Shown: piece after piece, positions 36,716 through 47,212 of the stretch
Layout of the letters: the number at the start of each line of letters is the position of its first letter
Numbering within the stretch: position 1 is the stretch's first letter
DNA from: Nemertoderma westbladi
Lineage: Eukaryota; Xenacoelomorpha; Nemertodermatida; Nemertodermatidae
Direction: 5' to 3'
Length of the DNA: 64,000 nucleotides
Assembly: GCA_032718475.1 (NCBI GenBank)
Contig: JAUCBJ010001865.1
Coordinates: forward strand, 1 to 64,000
Position numbers and translations under genes: made by a program
Notes under the pieces: model-generated
Databases searched by the model: none
Told to the model about the DNA's origin: nothing
The model's input: the letters and a program-made list of their open reading frames with translations, nothing else

Positions 36716-37526
36716 GTAGGAATGTGTTTTACTGAACTACGGTTCGGTAGGACTAAAGTTATTTGAAAATTTTGTATTTTGAGGTAAAAGTTTATATTTG
36801 ATTAGCTAAGTGCTAATTTTTTGAAATAAAATTTGATTTGAACCGCGTGTAAAATATTTTTGGAATTGAATACCGGTGTTTAAAAGGGTTTAAATACCAT
36901 ATTGTACCGGTACAAAATTTTCGTAAAAGTAAAACCTAACTCTTTTGTTTTTCAGGATTCAGAACTCATTTCTAGACTGTAACGGGAGCAAGACCGTGTT
37001 TAGCAAGTTTGGGAGATAGATAACCCAACAACTTTGGTTGGGAAAATCGCGCTTCGTCCGCAACGCTGAAAACGGAAAGGTTCACGTCCGGTTTGTATCT
37101 GGGAATCTGTTTTTCTGGAGAATTATTGGAGTGGGTGAGTTTGAAAAGTTGCATAAATAAGTTAGGCATTACCGTATTAGTTAAAATTATTGTGGGTTCC
37201 ACTGTCTCAAGTATTTATGCATTCCGTACGATTTCTTTGTTCATTGCTGAATTAGTCCGTATTATTGTATTTAATTTACCTTTTGATAACGCATATCGTT
37301 ATCCGATTTATTTGTTATAAAATTGGCCGCTAGGCTAATTTTATTATATACTTATTCCGTGACATTTATTTGCTGTAAAATTGGCCGCATAGGCTAATTT
37401 TATCCATCTGCTATAAAATCGGCCGGTAGGCTAATTTTATATGACTGTAATTAGTACCGTTTAGATATAAATACGGTAAACTTGATACTTTGACACTCAC
37501 ATTTTACTTGACTTACAACTACCGAA
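36716..37526 (+). other. Retrotransposon 5' leader
   Basis: 811 bp lie between the LTR and the first ORF. GGCCG…GGCTAATTTTAT-type words repeat three times near 37323-37440. Packaging and priming signals would be expected here, but none could be identified. Confidence 0.5.
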
Positions 37527-38978
37527 ATGAGTGACAAACAAGACTATACGAAAAATACACAAACCGACTATGACTCATGTGACAGAGATAAGTCAGCAGC
37601 GGAAGAACAACAGGGGAAGACTCGCGAGCCTACCGAACCTACACCGTGTGCGTCACCAGTACATCCAACGGGAGTACCGGATGCCGTAGTACGAGGCAAC
37701 GGCAGGACCGAGGACTTTCTAACTGTTCCGCAACCTAGATACAGGGAAACGGAGATGGTAAGTTCAGTAGGAAGCCAGGAGAGTGTGGTTAGAAGCGTCG
37801 GCGGATACATGGCGCATATTACCAGGAGTATTGGAGAAGGCCAACGCATATTAGACGAGTTGACCGCTCCGATGTCTCGGTTTGAGTTCTACACCCTCCA
37901 GGTTAGAGTACAAAGTAGAGTACATAAGTCCGTAGATAACCTAATTGGTCTACAAGATCTAGCTAGACAGAGACAGGACATGGATACTCAACTTAGAATC
38001 CTCGAGAAACTAATGATCGCTAGAGAGAAACTGATTCAGTTTAAGTCGACGATTAGGCAGATACAACAGGAACAAGCGGACCAGTTGTTAGGTGAGTCAG
38101 TTTCGGACGAATTATTGCAGCCCGAGGAAGAACAGGAACTGTACCGACTAGATGGACAATTAAAACACCTGACGGACCACTTACGTATGTGCGGCGAGGA
38201 TGTCGGAGATTGGGAAACCGTGCCGGAGGCTACGAGGGAAACTTCACTCGCACAAATCGAATCGGCACCGGGAATACTAAATCAACCATTGGTAAGTATT
38301 CGTAGCGAAATCTGCGAGGGAAGTATGGTCACGTCAGAAGTTGCTCGACAACAACAAGAATTCTACCGACAACGACGAGAAATGGAGGAACAAGCTCAAC
38401 TTCTAGTGATGCAGGCAGCAGTAGAGGAAGAGAAGCTACGCGTTGCGAATGTAGCGAGAATCTCTCATCTACAGGAACAAGCTGAATTAGAAGCAGCTGA
38501 AGTAGAAAGGTTAGAGGTAGACATTGCCCAACAAACGGCAGCGGTTGATTTAGCGCGACGAAACGCAGCGGCCGAGTTAGAGCGACAAACGGCAGCGGCG
38601 GAATTAGAGCGACAAACGGCAGCGGCGGAATTAGAGCGAGAAAGGTTAGTTTCGGAAGCACGGGCCGAAATGAAAACACGGCAAATAAAAGCTCAATCCG
38701 CTATACGACAAGTGGAGTTTGAGGCGCAACGACAACAAACGGAACAACGAGAGAAGACAGCTAAACTTCATTTCGAACTCGAGAAGAAGGCGAGAGAATT
38801 AGCCGAAGCCAAGGAAAATCTGGATCTTCTAGCCCGCGATAGATCGATGAGATCTCGTGACGGACATGATTTGGACCAGTTAGAGGTAAGACATCGCCAA
38901 ATTCAGGAACGGAAGAAGGAAGGAAGCGTAGGAGCACCCGGACGGGAACGACAATTAGTAAAAGACTTGTGTCAATGA
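37527..38978 (+). CDS. Retrotransposon ORF A: coiled-coil, Gag-like protein
   Basis: The frame encodes 483 residues from ATG 37527 (A at -3). The N-terminal ~75 residues are acidic and Pro-rich. Residues ~95-195 look helical (RILDELTAPMSRFEFYTLQV, IGLQDLARQRQDMDTQL), as in the N-terminal helical part of BEL Gag proteins. Residues ~265-440 form a long charged coiled coil, with a 27-bp repeat giving ELERQTAAA three times. No zinc knuckle is present. It ends in a frame overlapping the next ORF by about 110 bases, which lies in the -1 frame relative to it. Expression as one Gag(-Pol) would need frameshifting, or splicing using one of several GTAAG-type sites. Identity as Gag is inferred from position. 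Confidence 0.7.
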   Translation: MSDKQDYTKNTQTDYDSCDRDKSAAEEQQGKTREPTEPTPCASPVHPTGVPDAVVRGNGRTEDFLTVPQPRYRETEMVSSVGSQESVVRSVGGYMAHITRSIGEGQRILDELTAPMSRFEFYTLQVRVQSRVHKSVDNLIGLQDLARQRQDMDTQLRILEKLMIAREKLIQFKSTIRQIQQEQADQLLGESVSDELLQPEEEQELYRLDGQLKHLTDHLRMCGEDVGDWETVPEATRETSLAQIESAPGILNQPLVSIRSEICEGSMVTSEVARQQQEFYRQRREMEEQAQLLVMQAAVEEEKLRVANVARISHLQEQAELEAAEVERLEVDIAQQTAAVDLARRNAAAELERQTAAAELERQTAAAELERERLVSEARAEMKTRQIKAQSAIRQVEFEAQRQQTEQREKTAKLHFELEKKARELAEAKENLDLLARDRSMRSRDGHDLDQLEVRHRQIQERKKEGSVGAPGRERQLVKDLCQ

Positions 38979-39616
38979 TTCCACAAGTAACTCCTATGTT
39001 TGCACCAATTATGACTAAGAAACCTGTTTCGATTGCGGGTAGTAGTGATATTTCTCCTATCCATGGTGCGACGGAACACAGGTTGGTTATTCCGGACAAA
39101 TTCATACCGTCAAGAGCAACGTCGTCGCCTATTTTGAAAGTCAAGGTAAGTAACCCACCGATTACAGATCGTAGTAGTTTGTTGACTGGACCTGCACTAC
39201 TGACGACAAAACAGGTGAGTCCACCTTTGACACCTAAACCGGTTACGCACTACGAATACCCAATGACGTTTCGACCTACAAGGCCAGTTCAGTTTACATC
39301 GCAATCTACGACTTCGAGGAAGACTTGTGAGCCTACCGAACAACGGAGACCAGTGGATACGCGACCGTTCAACCAGTTTACATCGCAATCTACGACTTCG
39401 AGGAAGACTTGTGAGCCTACCGAACAACGGAGACCAGTGGACGATGTTCCGAAACAAACATTAGAATTCATACGACGCAACGGACGCGAGCACTTCGACC
39501 ACCATATCCAGATGATAGTAGTACTTCGAGCGAATCGGATTACCCGAAACGCGAGGTATTTAGAACAGGGGCGGCCGATGAATATAAACGCGAGCGTTCA
39601 GACAACTCCTTTGTAG
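38972..39616 (+). CDS. Retrotransposon ORF B: middle Gag-like segment
   Basis: This open frame (open from 38870, ending 39616) has no convincing start of its own; ATG 38974 lies where ORF A ends. The product is Pro/Thr/Arg-rich and probably disordered. It contains an 84-bp tandem duplication (39290-39373 and the following copy) that encodes FTSQSTTSRKTCEPTEQRRP twice. The long Pol frame is open from 39415 in the -1 frame. It could be an intact -1 frameshift product or the trace of small indels in an originally continuous Gag-Pol. A strong donor-like AAGGTAAGT is at about 39140. Confidence 0.55.
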   Translation, partial: SMIPQVTPMFAPIMTKKPVSIAGSSDISPIHGATEHRLVIPDKFIPSRATSSPILKVKVSNPPITDRSSLLTGPALLTTKQVSPPLTPKPVTHYEYPMTFRPTRPVQFTSQSTTSRKTCEPTEQRRPVDTRPFNQFTSQSTTSRKTCEPTEQRRPVDDVPKQTLEFIRRNGREHFDHHIQMIVVLRANRITRNARYLEQGRPMNINASVQTTPL

Positions 39617-42600
39617 ACAATCCTCCACAGAATACACCAACACAGAAGGCGTTACAACCAACGGACGCAATCAGTACACAACAGTTCGCCGACATCCTGC
39701 GACCAGTTGTTAACAAGTTGGCTCAGATCGAGGAGCGTCTGGAGGAAGTTCAAACCGATAGTTCGAGGAACACTGAATTCGAACACAATAGACACCCGAA
39801 GGAACCACAAAGACCGGTACCTTCAAAACACACATCGTATCAGGGAAAAGCGCCAAGAAGGGAGAACATCAACCAGATTACCAACCAAGGACGCGAAACT
39901 CTGAACGTTGCCGAGGAGATAGCGAAATTCGCAGCTAGACAAGGACTACCGGTGCAACAACCACCTAAGTTTTCCGGTAGCTCAAAACACTGGCACACTT
40001 TCGTAGACTATATCGAATCTCAGATCGCCGTGTGCGCTTTTACATCACGGGAGAAGTTTAATTACCTGCTTCAAACATTGTCGGGAGAACCTAAACGTTT
40101 GGCGGAGACCTTCGTTGGTGTACCGGACGCCTTCGAACTAGCGTACGATCGTTTAACTTCGATCTACGGAGGTACAGTCAGCATGGCCAGGTCAGTGATA
40201 GAGGAACTCTGTAAGGGAGGGGCTATTACTAAACCCGTCGACTTATTGAAACTGGCTGACGAAATAAAGAACGCTATCACTACTTTGAGATCCATTGGAC
40301 AACTTGACTACGGGAATACCCCTACAGTCCTATTAAAGATCATAGGACGACTCCACCATCGACTTCGTCGGGAGTGGAGGAAGATTGAATACCAGCGGGA
40401 AGAGCGGGGTGGATTCTTAAAACTGGAAGATGTGTACCTTTTGATATCCAGGGAAGCAGTGGTAGAAACTCGATCCAACTACACTGACCAGCACATCGTA
40501 GCAGAAGGAATCACCTTGCCATCCTCAAACCGACAAAAACCCCAGACAACATCCACCAAGACGGCCACTTACGCCACATCGACGGAATCACGACAATTCT
40601 CGGACGGTAGTAGGGTATCTGCGCCCATTGGGATAAAACAGACTAGACAGCAACTCAGTGCAGACTTCAGCGGCTGCCAATACTGCGAGCATTTAGGCAA
40701 GCGGTATATCGGTCACAAGTTGAGAGGTTGTCGACAGTTTCGCGAGTTAAACTCGGAAGAACGACGGCTGCAGATACGGCCATTGGACTCTTGTTGGCGG
40801 TGTACGCGACACGGACACGTCCGCAAAGATTGCCCAAATACCGACACTTGTCCATCCTGTGGACGCAACCATGACGGTCTGCTCCACACAGACAGCCACA
40901 CGCCGACAAAACGCTTCGCCAGGGAACACCCGGAAGCAGCAGCGAAATGTAATACGGCCTACAAGAATCAAGAATCGAAAACGACTCCAACTTTCGTGAC
41001 ACATATTAAGGATTGCTTCTCAGAACAATCCGGATCGTCGGACGAAGAGTCAGAAGACGACGACGTATATTCCGATGGAGACGAACAACCATCGATCGCG
41101 CTTCTGACGACTGACCAACTAAAGGGATTCAGCGTAATTCCGATTAAGATTACTGGCACAAAAGGGAGCAAGAGAATCTACGCTATCCTGGATTCAGCCT
41201 CATCTCACAGCTACGTGGATGAGCAGATAGCTGATGTAGTGACGGATCTCAGACAAGGTAAGCGCGTCAGTTACACCGTAAGTAGTATGCACGGACAACG
41301 TGCAATACCAGTGACACGAGTTAAGTTGGACTTAGACACTCTTCTTCCAAAATCGCAACACAGCGAAAAGGAGAGGTCTTTGTTACCCTTTAAGGATTTG
41401 ACTTTTGCGGCCACCAAGGACTTTAGTAACCTACTAGGTCCTGTCCCAGAACAATCCTTGGAGGACCGTAAGTATTTCAGACACCTTGGTGTACCTGAAT
41501 GTCCTGTCAATTATAGATCGGTAGCCATGCTGATCGGGACAGACCAATTCAACCTACATCAAGTGTGGGAAACCAGACCATCGGCAGTCGTAGCGGGAAA
41601 CGCATACGCCTGTAGAACGCCGATAGGGTGGTATACTCGAGCGCCTGTGCGCACACTGGACATAAGTGACGAGGAAGACGATGTACAAAGTACATGTAGT
41701 TTATTAACTACAAATTCAATTCATTCCTTTTCACACGACGTGGACCATACTACCTTACATACAAAACATGACAGACGTGTAACTAGTATGATAAGTCACA
41801 AGGAGCAGCTAATCCACCAGGTGAGTTTAGAACTTGGGGAGAAGACGAGTCAGCCAGAGATTCCATCGACGACAGATGATAACGCCGGAAGGCTTGCGAG
41901 TCTACCTACACCAATAACCTCAACAATGCCCGTCGATATCGATGATGACGCGTTGAGAAATCATCAAGTGGAACAAGCTGTATTGGACAAAGAATTAACG
42001 GAGAAGACTATCAGGTGGTTAGAACAAGATACAGCTGAACCTGGTAGCTACGAACCATGTATGTCGGAACAGGAGAAACAATCTTTGAAGATCATGGAAG
42101 ATACTATCCGCCAGACGAAAGACGGACATTATGAGGTAGGGATGTTATGGCGTAGCCAAAGTCCTAAACTCATAAATAACTATCCACTAGCTTTAAGACG
42201 TTTACACTCGATACGACAACGTCTATTAAAGGACGAGAAAGCCCATCTGCAGTATAACACTCAGATGGAGACGTATTTGTCCAAGGGATACGCTATCCGA
42301 ATGACTAACCCAGAGATAGTAACTGACCAGACATACTACTTGCCACATCATTTCGTGAGACACCCCGACAAACCAGACAAAGTACGTGTAGTCAATGACT
42401 ATGCGGCTCTGTTTGAGGGAATGTCCCTCAATAGCGAGTTGATGGATGGACCAAACATGAATAATTATCTTATGGGGGTGATTATGCGCTTCCGTCAGCG
42501 TCAAGTAGCCTTTACTTGCGACGTCGAAGCTATGTTTCACCAAGTGAGAGCGTTAGAGCAAGACAGAGACAGTTTGAGGTTCCTCTGGTATCCGGAAGGA

Positions 42601-45600
42601 GACTTAAGTCTACCACCGGCGACTTACCAAATGCAAGTTCGCGTTTTCGGTGCCAGAGACAGCCCAAACTGTACAATGTATGCCCTAAAGCAAGCCGCTA
42701 GGGATCAGAAACACCTGTATGACCCAGAGATAATTAAGATTGTGGAACGTGACTTTTACGTCGACGACGGTTTACAGAGTTGCGACACAGTAGAACGTGC
42801 TACAACAGTAGCACATCAATTACGGGACTGCTTAGCGGGCGGAGGTTTTAACCTCACCAAATTCGCCTCAAACAGTGCCGAATTAGTAGACTCATTCGGA
42901 ACGACTGAGCGTGGAGGTGGTGACATAGACCTAGAGTTCGAACCACTACCGACGACCAAGGTGTTGGGGCTCTTTTGGGACCCAAACACGGACAACTTTC
43001 GAGTGAAGGTAAGACTGGACAGTCAAGAAAACACACTGACAAAGAGATCATGCTTGTCAAAATTGAGCCGATTGTTCGATCCATTAGGATTCATCAGTCC
43101 AATAATACTGCAAGCCCGCATTTATATGCGCAGTATTTGGAAGGATGGACTGACATGGGACGAGCCGATCTCATCAGACCAAGTGGACTTATGGAAGACC
43201 TGGGAGGCAGAATTATCTTCGCTAGAGGATTATTCCATACCCAGAGTCTACTTTCCATTACAAACAACATTTCCTGACAGCTTGGAATTACACTGTTTTT
43301 CCGACGCCAGTGACAACGGTTTTGGTGTGGCAGCGTACTTGCGCAGACAAGTAGACTCAGAAGAATTCGATGTTTCGCTCATTACTTCTAAGGCAAAAAC
43401 AATGCCTACTAAGTATATGACGACACCACGAGCTGAGCTACAAGCCGCAACCCTGTCAACCACCATCGTGAACCTTATACAGACGGAACTACAGTCAAGT
43501 TTACAGATATTTTATTGGACTGACGCGATGTTGGTTTTATTTTACATAAACAACGACACACTTGAATTCAAGACATTCGTAGCTAACCGTCGCGCAGAAA
43601 TTCTAGACCGTTCAATAAAGGAAGATTGGCGACATTGTCCCGGACCACAAAACCCAGCCGATATTGCGTCGCGAGGAATGATGCCTGAGGAATTCTGTAA
43701 ACCGGAGAACAAAGAATTTTGGCAACACGGACCCCAATTCTTGCAGAAATCGACACAAGATTGGCCACCGTTATACGACAGCAAGTCTAACACCATCCCT
43801 AAAGACGCGGAAATTAAAAAACCAAAAAAGGGGAAGGCAAAGAAAAAGACGACGGCGGCTAAACTCAAGAAAAAACCGAAGGCGAAATGGAAAGATATAA
43901 CTTCAAAGGTCAAGAACGGAAGACTTGCGAGCCTTTCTACACCAGACATATCGCCAGACATATCGCCAGACGGTCAAACAGACACGTTACTAGACGGTCA
44001 ACCAGACGTTTTGCCAGACATGTCACAAAATGTTCTACCAGACACTAGTGACATATTGACAAATAGTAAAGCCGCAGTTTCCCTATTGGAGCGGCCTTGT
44101 ATTGACAAACTACCAATTTTGACACACTTGAGCAACCATAAGCACGGTGAAACCTCATGTATTACAGATGTGGGTAGTACCTACGCTAATGTAAATACAG
44201 GTGTTACTCTGCGCTCAAGAGACATACCAAACTTGCAACCTATGGTGAGACCCGGGATTAATATCGGCAGAAAATTAAGTTTACCGAAACCCACTGACCC
44301 CATAGAGTTCAAACCACCATTAACGATCGACTTACAAAGTACTGACAATCAAGGTATGAAGACGAAGAAGGACAAATTACTTGTAGACCCGGACGGATCA
44401 ACAGTCAACAAGGGAATACTTACCGGCGGACCCGTGGGCCCTTCTAGTAAATCAAAACCTTCCAAATTCTTTGACTTACCTGATGACGTCACAAATACTC
44501 ACGTCGACCGTATTGTAAACTTAACAGACTCTTGGACAAACGCTTGCCGAAAATTAGCGTGGATTGTACGTTTTGTACAATACGTTAAAGGCAAACGAGA
44601 CTTTACACGTCGACTTACATTGACTGAGATTGACAGGTGTGAGATTAAATTAATTCGCCATTACCAACTGCGATATTTCGCGCGCGAATTCACATCTATA
44701 AATCAAGGTCAACCAATCAAGTCGTCACCAATATTGAGTTGGAGTCCGATAATTTATAATGGCTTAATTTGTCATAAATCTCGGCTTCAGAACATTGACT
44801 TTAACACAAACTTTAGATACCCAATAATAATACCACAGCATCACGAACTACAATGTGCAATGATACTGGACGCACATTTACATCTAAAACACGCTGGAAG
44901 ACACCACTGTCTTTCCTACTTACGTACAAGATTTGTATTAATTAGACCCAGTAAAGCGTTAAGTTCAGTGACACGTACGTGTATTATTTGTAAAAAGGTA
45001 CATTCTAGAATAGGTACCCAAGAAATGAGTGAACTTCCACAAGCACGACTTCAAGCATTCAGACCACCTTTTACAGAGACTGGAATTGATTGCTTTGGTC
45101 CCATACATACGAAACGTGGACGTATACTAGTAAAACGCTGGGGACTGATTTTCACATGTATGTCCAGTAGGGCAGTTCATATTGAACGTGTGATGGATCT
45201 TTCCACCAACGCGTTTATACTAGCATTGCGGCGATTTATCGCTAGACGCGGACTAGTGAAATGCTTGTACTCAGACCAAGGGATAAACTTTGTTGGTGCT
45301 CGAAATGAGATTGCTAGAGCCTTTAAGAAATTAGATCATGATCAAATCTCAAACGAACTACGTCCTCACAAGATTGTTTGGAAGTTTAATCCTCCAGATA
45401 GTCCATGGAGAGGCGGAGTCTGGGAGAGATTGATTAGATCTATAAAGACAGCCATGGCAAAGGTCATTCCAGTAAACCACATATTGACAGACGACCAACT
45501 GACAACACTGTTTGTTGAAATCGAGGCAATACTAAATACTAGACCAATAGTATTAGTACCCGATGACAAACAATCTCAGTTTGCTTTGACACCGGCACAC

Positions 45601-45765
45601 CTGCTTATGCAGGCACCGACCACATTGACGCCTATTTCTATTCCAATAGAAGGCGATAGCTACGGTAGAAAAGCGTGGAAAATCACGCAACTACTAGCTA
45701 ACAAATTCTGGGAAATATGGCAAAACCATTATTTGCCCTCTATTTCTGCCAGAACAAACTGGTAA
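39415..45765 (+). CDS. pol: BEL/Pao Gag-Pol polyprotein: zinc knuckle, protease, RT, RNase H, integrase
   Basis: The frame is open from 39415; counting from 39718 it encodes 2015 residues. In order it shows a DUF1759-like region (PPKFSGSSKHWHTFVDYIES, ~80-230) and a CCHC knuckle CWRCTRHGHVRKDC (~358) with a second Cys/His cluster. A retropepsin-type site AILDSASSHSYVD (~490) comes next. RT follows, with TCDVEAMF (~934) and the catalytic YVDD (~1014). RNase H has HCFSDASD (~1194), PRAELQA and WTDAM (~1268). The integrase has an HHCC finger (…HLKHAGRH…CIICKKVH) and DDE-type blocks GIDCFGP (~1789), YSDQGINF (~1851) and GGVWERL (~1902). Two long low-complexity linkers, protease-RT and a Lys-rich ~250 aa before integrase, are unusual. 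A single TAA at 45763 cuts off the conserved C-terminus. Confidence 0.92.
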   Translation, partial: AYRTTETSGRCSETNIRIHTTQRTRALRPPYPDDSSTSSESDYPKREVFRTGAADEYKRERSDNSFVDNPPQNTPTQKALQPTDAISTQQFADILRPVVNKLAQIEERLEEVQTDSSRNTEFEHNRHPKEPQRPVPSKHTSYQGKAPRRENINQITNQGRETLNVAEEIAKFAARQGLPVQQPPKFSGSSKHWHTFVDYIESQIAVCAFTSREKFNYLLQTLSGEPKRLAETFVGVPDAFELAYDRLTSIYGGTVSMARSVIEELCKGGAITKPVDLLKLADEIKNAITTLRSIGQLDYGNTPTVLLKIIGRLHHRLRREWRKIEYQREERGGFLKLEDVYLLISREAVVETRSNYTDQHIVAEGITLPSSNRQKPQTTSTKTATYATSTESRQFSDGSRVSAPIGIKQTRQQLSADFSGCQYCEHLGKRYIGHKLRGCRQFRELNSEERRLQIRPLDSCWRCTRHGHVRKDCPNTDTCPSCGRNHDGLLHTDSHTPTKRFAREHPEAAAKCNTAYKNQESKTTPTFVTHIKDCFSEQSGSSDEESEDDDVYSDGDEQPSIALLTTDQLKGFSVIPIKITGTKGSKRIYAILDSASSHSYVDEQIADVVTDLRQGKRVSYTVSSMHGQRAIPVTRVKLDLDTLLPKSQHSEKERSLLPFKDLTFAATKDFSNLLGPVPEQSLEDRKYFRHLGVPECPVNYRSVAMLIGTDQFNLHQVWETRPSAVVAGNAYACRTPIGWYTRAPVRTLDISDEEDDVQSTCSLLTTNSIHSFSHDVDHTTLHTKHDRRVTSMISHKEQLIHQVSLELGEKTSQPEIPSTTDDNAGRLASLPTPITSTMPVDIDDDALRNHQVEQAVLDKELTEKTIRWLEQDTAEPGSYEPCMSEQEKQSLKIMEDTIRQTKDGHYEVGMLWRSQSPKLINNYPLALRRLHSIRQRLLKDEKAHLQYNTQMETYLSKGYAIRMTNPEIVTDQTYYLPHHFVRHPDKPDKVRVVNDYAALFEGMSLNSELMDGPNMNNYLMGVIMRFRQRQVAFTCDVEAMFHQVRALEQDRDSLRFLWYPEGDLSLPPATYQMQVRVFGARDSPNCTMYALKQAARDQKHLYDPEIIKIVERDFYVDDGLQSCDTVERATTVAHQLRDCLAGGGFNLTKFASNSAELVDSFGTTERGGGDIDLEFEPLPTTKVLGLFWDPNTDNFRVKVRLDSQENTLTKRSCLSKLSRLFDPLGFISPIILQARIYMRSIWKDGLTWDEPISSDQVDLWKTWEAELSSLEDYSIPRVYFPLQTTFPDSLELHCFSDASDNGFGVAAYLRRQVDSEEFDVSLITSKAKTMPTKYMTTPRAELQAATLSTTIVNLIQTELQSSLQIFYWTDAMLVLFYINNDTLEFKTFVANRRAEILDRSIKEDWRHCPGPQNPADIASRGMMPEEFCKPENKEFWQHGPQFLQKSTQDWPPLYDSKSNTIPKDAEIKKPKKGKAKKKTTAAKLKKKPKAKWKDITSKVKNGRLASLSTPDISPDISPDGQTDTLLDGQPDVLPDMSQNVLPDTSDILTNSKAAVSLLERPCIDKLPILTHLSNHKHGETSCITDVGSTYANVNTGVTLRSRDIPNLQPMVRPGINIGRKLSLPKPTDPIEFKPPLTIDLQSTDNQGMKTKKDKLLVDPDGSTVNKGILTGGPVGPSSKSKPSKFFDLPDDVTNTHVDRIVNLTDSWTNACRKLAWIVRFVQYVKGKRDFTRRLTLTEIDRCEIKLIRHYQLRYFAREFTSINQGQPIKSSPILSWSPIIYNGLICHKSRLQNIDFNTNFRYPIIIPQHHELQCAMILDAHLHLKHAGRHHCLSYLRTRFVLIRPSKALSSVTRTCIICKKVHSRIGTQEMSELPQARLQAFRPPFTETGIDCFGPIHTKRGRILVKRWGLIFTCMSSRAVHIERVMDLSTNAFILALRRFIARRGLVKCLYSDQGINFVGARNEIARAFKKLDHDQISNELRPHKIVWKFNPPDSPWRGGVWERLIRSIKTAMAKVIPVNHILTDDQLTTLFVEIEAILNTRPIVLVPDDKQSQFALTPAHLLMQAPTTLTPISIPIEGDSYGRKAWKITQLLANKFWEIWQNHYLPSISARTNW

Positions 45766-46011
45766 AATAACACCCGCGCATTAAAGCCGGGAGATCACGT
45801 GCTGTTAGCGGAAGTGAATCTAAAAAGACGCTTCTGGATAACAGGTGTAATTTTAGCCACACATCCATCTATGGATGGAGTGACAAGAACTGTAACGGTA
45901 CGGACAATTGACGGTCGTACAGTAGACAGACCGACTCAACGTCTCGTACTTCTTGAAGAGACTCGTAACGAGTCTGGAGACTACAAATCTCCAACTAATA
46001 TTAGTAAATAA
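45766..46011 (+). pseudogene. C-terminal DUF5641-like segment of Pol, after an in-frame stop
   Basis: Directly after the Pol stop, in the same frame, 81 codons stay open to 46011. They read KPGDHVLLAEVNLKRRFW and RPTQRLVLLEE, the usual C-terminal integrase domain of BEL/Pao elements. The TAA therefore sits inside the domain order. It is either a nonsense mutation in this copy or a readthrough site; the bases around it do not match a well-known readthrough signal. Confidence 0.75.
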
Positions 46012-46672
46012 TTAGGAGTTTACAAATAGATTTCCACGTACCTGTACACTGTAGTAAGGACAGCGGTAGAATTCCATTGTCTTTATATGTGAACATTGAG
46101 GGTAGTACCCTTATGTGTCACATAGGAGCGGGATTTGTAGGTATAAGAAATGGAATTCTACTTGGAACTCACAATATTGAGACATTTTCGAAATTTTAGA
46201 CAATCCATTTGGATTTGAAAAATTTTTAAAATTTTCTCCAGTGAATAGATTTCAGGGTACAGTCGGGTGGAATTTAAAATTAGAGAAACAAGAGAGGAAG
46301 ACTTGCGAGCCTTTCTTAAAATTTTAATTAAATTTTACACGGTCTTGTTTCAATAAGTTACGTCAATAAATAGACTCCCCTATATTTATTACTAATTCTT
46401 GATTGCTTATTTTCTGATAATAGTTTGGGATCAAAAAGTGAGTATTTTAGACTCACAGCCAGTTTAGCCCAAATTCGTTTTTATTTCGGCAAAAAATTTT
46501 AGATAAGAAGCAGCGTGTCATTAAAGAAACCCTAGATCTTAGGCTATGGGTAGGAGGTTAGAGCGTTGTCGAGCCCAAAGGGCAGACGAAACTCTCACGT
46601 CTTCTCACAACTAACTACAAACTCTGTTGTATTCCCTCTAGTAGTAATGATTATGTAACTACACCCCTAATT
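46012..46672 (+). other. Spacer between pol and the 3' ORFs
   Basis: Non-coding AT-rich sequence. It holds one copy of the GGAAGACTTGCGAGCCT motif at 46296-46312. Confidence 0.6.
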
Positions 46673-47212
46673 ATGGAGAAAGGGATACAAGGAGAGCCGA
46701 GATGGGGATATGATATCCAAGAGGAGGCAGCAGCGCCATTCGAAAGATTTGGAGCCAAGGACTACACTATATTTGGTATAAAAGAATTATCAGAAAGTAC
46801 TGCGAAACTCGCGAGAACTAAATATGACTCAAATGTATTAAAGAGAAGACAAAATGCATTAAACGAAAGAATCGAAAGTTTGCGCAAAACCTTCAACGAA
46901 CTTTACCCGTACGACGCTTTGTGTGATACGGGAGACATTAGCAAAGACCCCGATACTGAAATTAGTCGTTTGTATCATACCATGCAATACCTGAAGGCGC
47001 ACGAACCTATGCCCGCGGTAAGAGATGAATTTGATGGAATGCATCTTTACAGACGAACTCGAGGGGACGATAGAGAAACCAAGGAAGCATTTTCAGTTTA
47101 TAAACTTTATTATCAATGCGGTTCTTGTATGCGTGAACAACGAAATGCGATTCCGATGCGTTATTCCGATACGATCGCATTTCGTTGTTCACGCATACAA
47201 GAACCGCATTGA
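46673..47212 (+). CDS. Retrotransposon ORF D: unrecognised protein running into an inverted repeat
   Basis: The frame encodes 179 residues from ATG 46673. It is charged and mostly helical in appearance (TKYDSNVLKRRQNALNERIE), followed by YPYDALCDTGDISKDPDTEI and DEFDGMHLYRRTRGDDRE. No family was recognised. Residues ~78-160 are encoded by the left arm of the 249-bp perfect inverted repeat. The last ~20 residues come from the hairpin loop and right arm and are probably not original. The right arm encodes the same 83 residues on the - strand, where they continue into a different upstream sequence. It may be the N-terminal part of the protein encoded from 47526, or a separate small protein. Confidence 0.5.
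   Translation: MEKGIQGEPRWGYDIQEEAAAPFERFGAKDYTIFGIKELSESTAKLARTKYDSNVLKRRQNALNERIESLRKTFNELYPYDALCDTGDISKDPDTEISRLYHTMQYLKAHEPMPAVRDEFDGMHLYRRTRGDDRETKEAFSVYKLYYQCGSCMREQRNAIPMRYSDTIAFRCSRIQEPH

Noticed and set aside
39415-39616. Defined -1 slippery heptamer between ORF B and Pol
   Set aside because: The overlap was read for an X XXY YYZ site in the correct frame and no convincing one was found.
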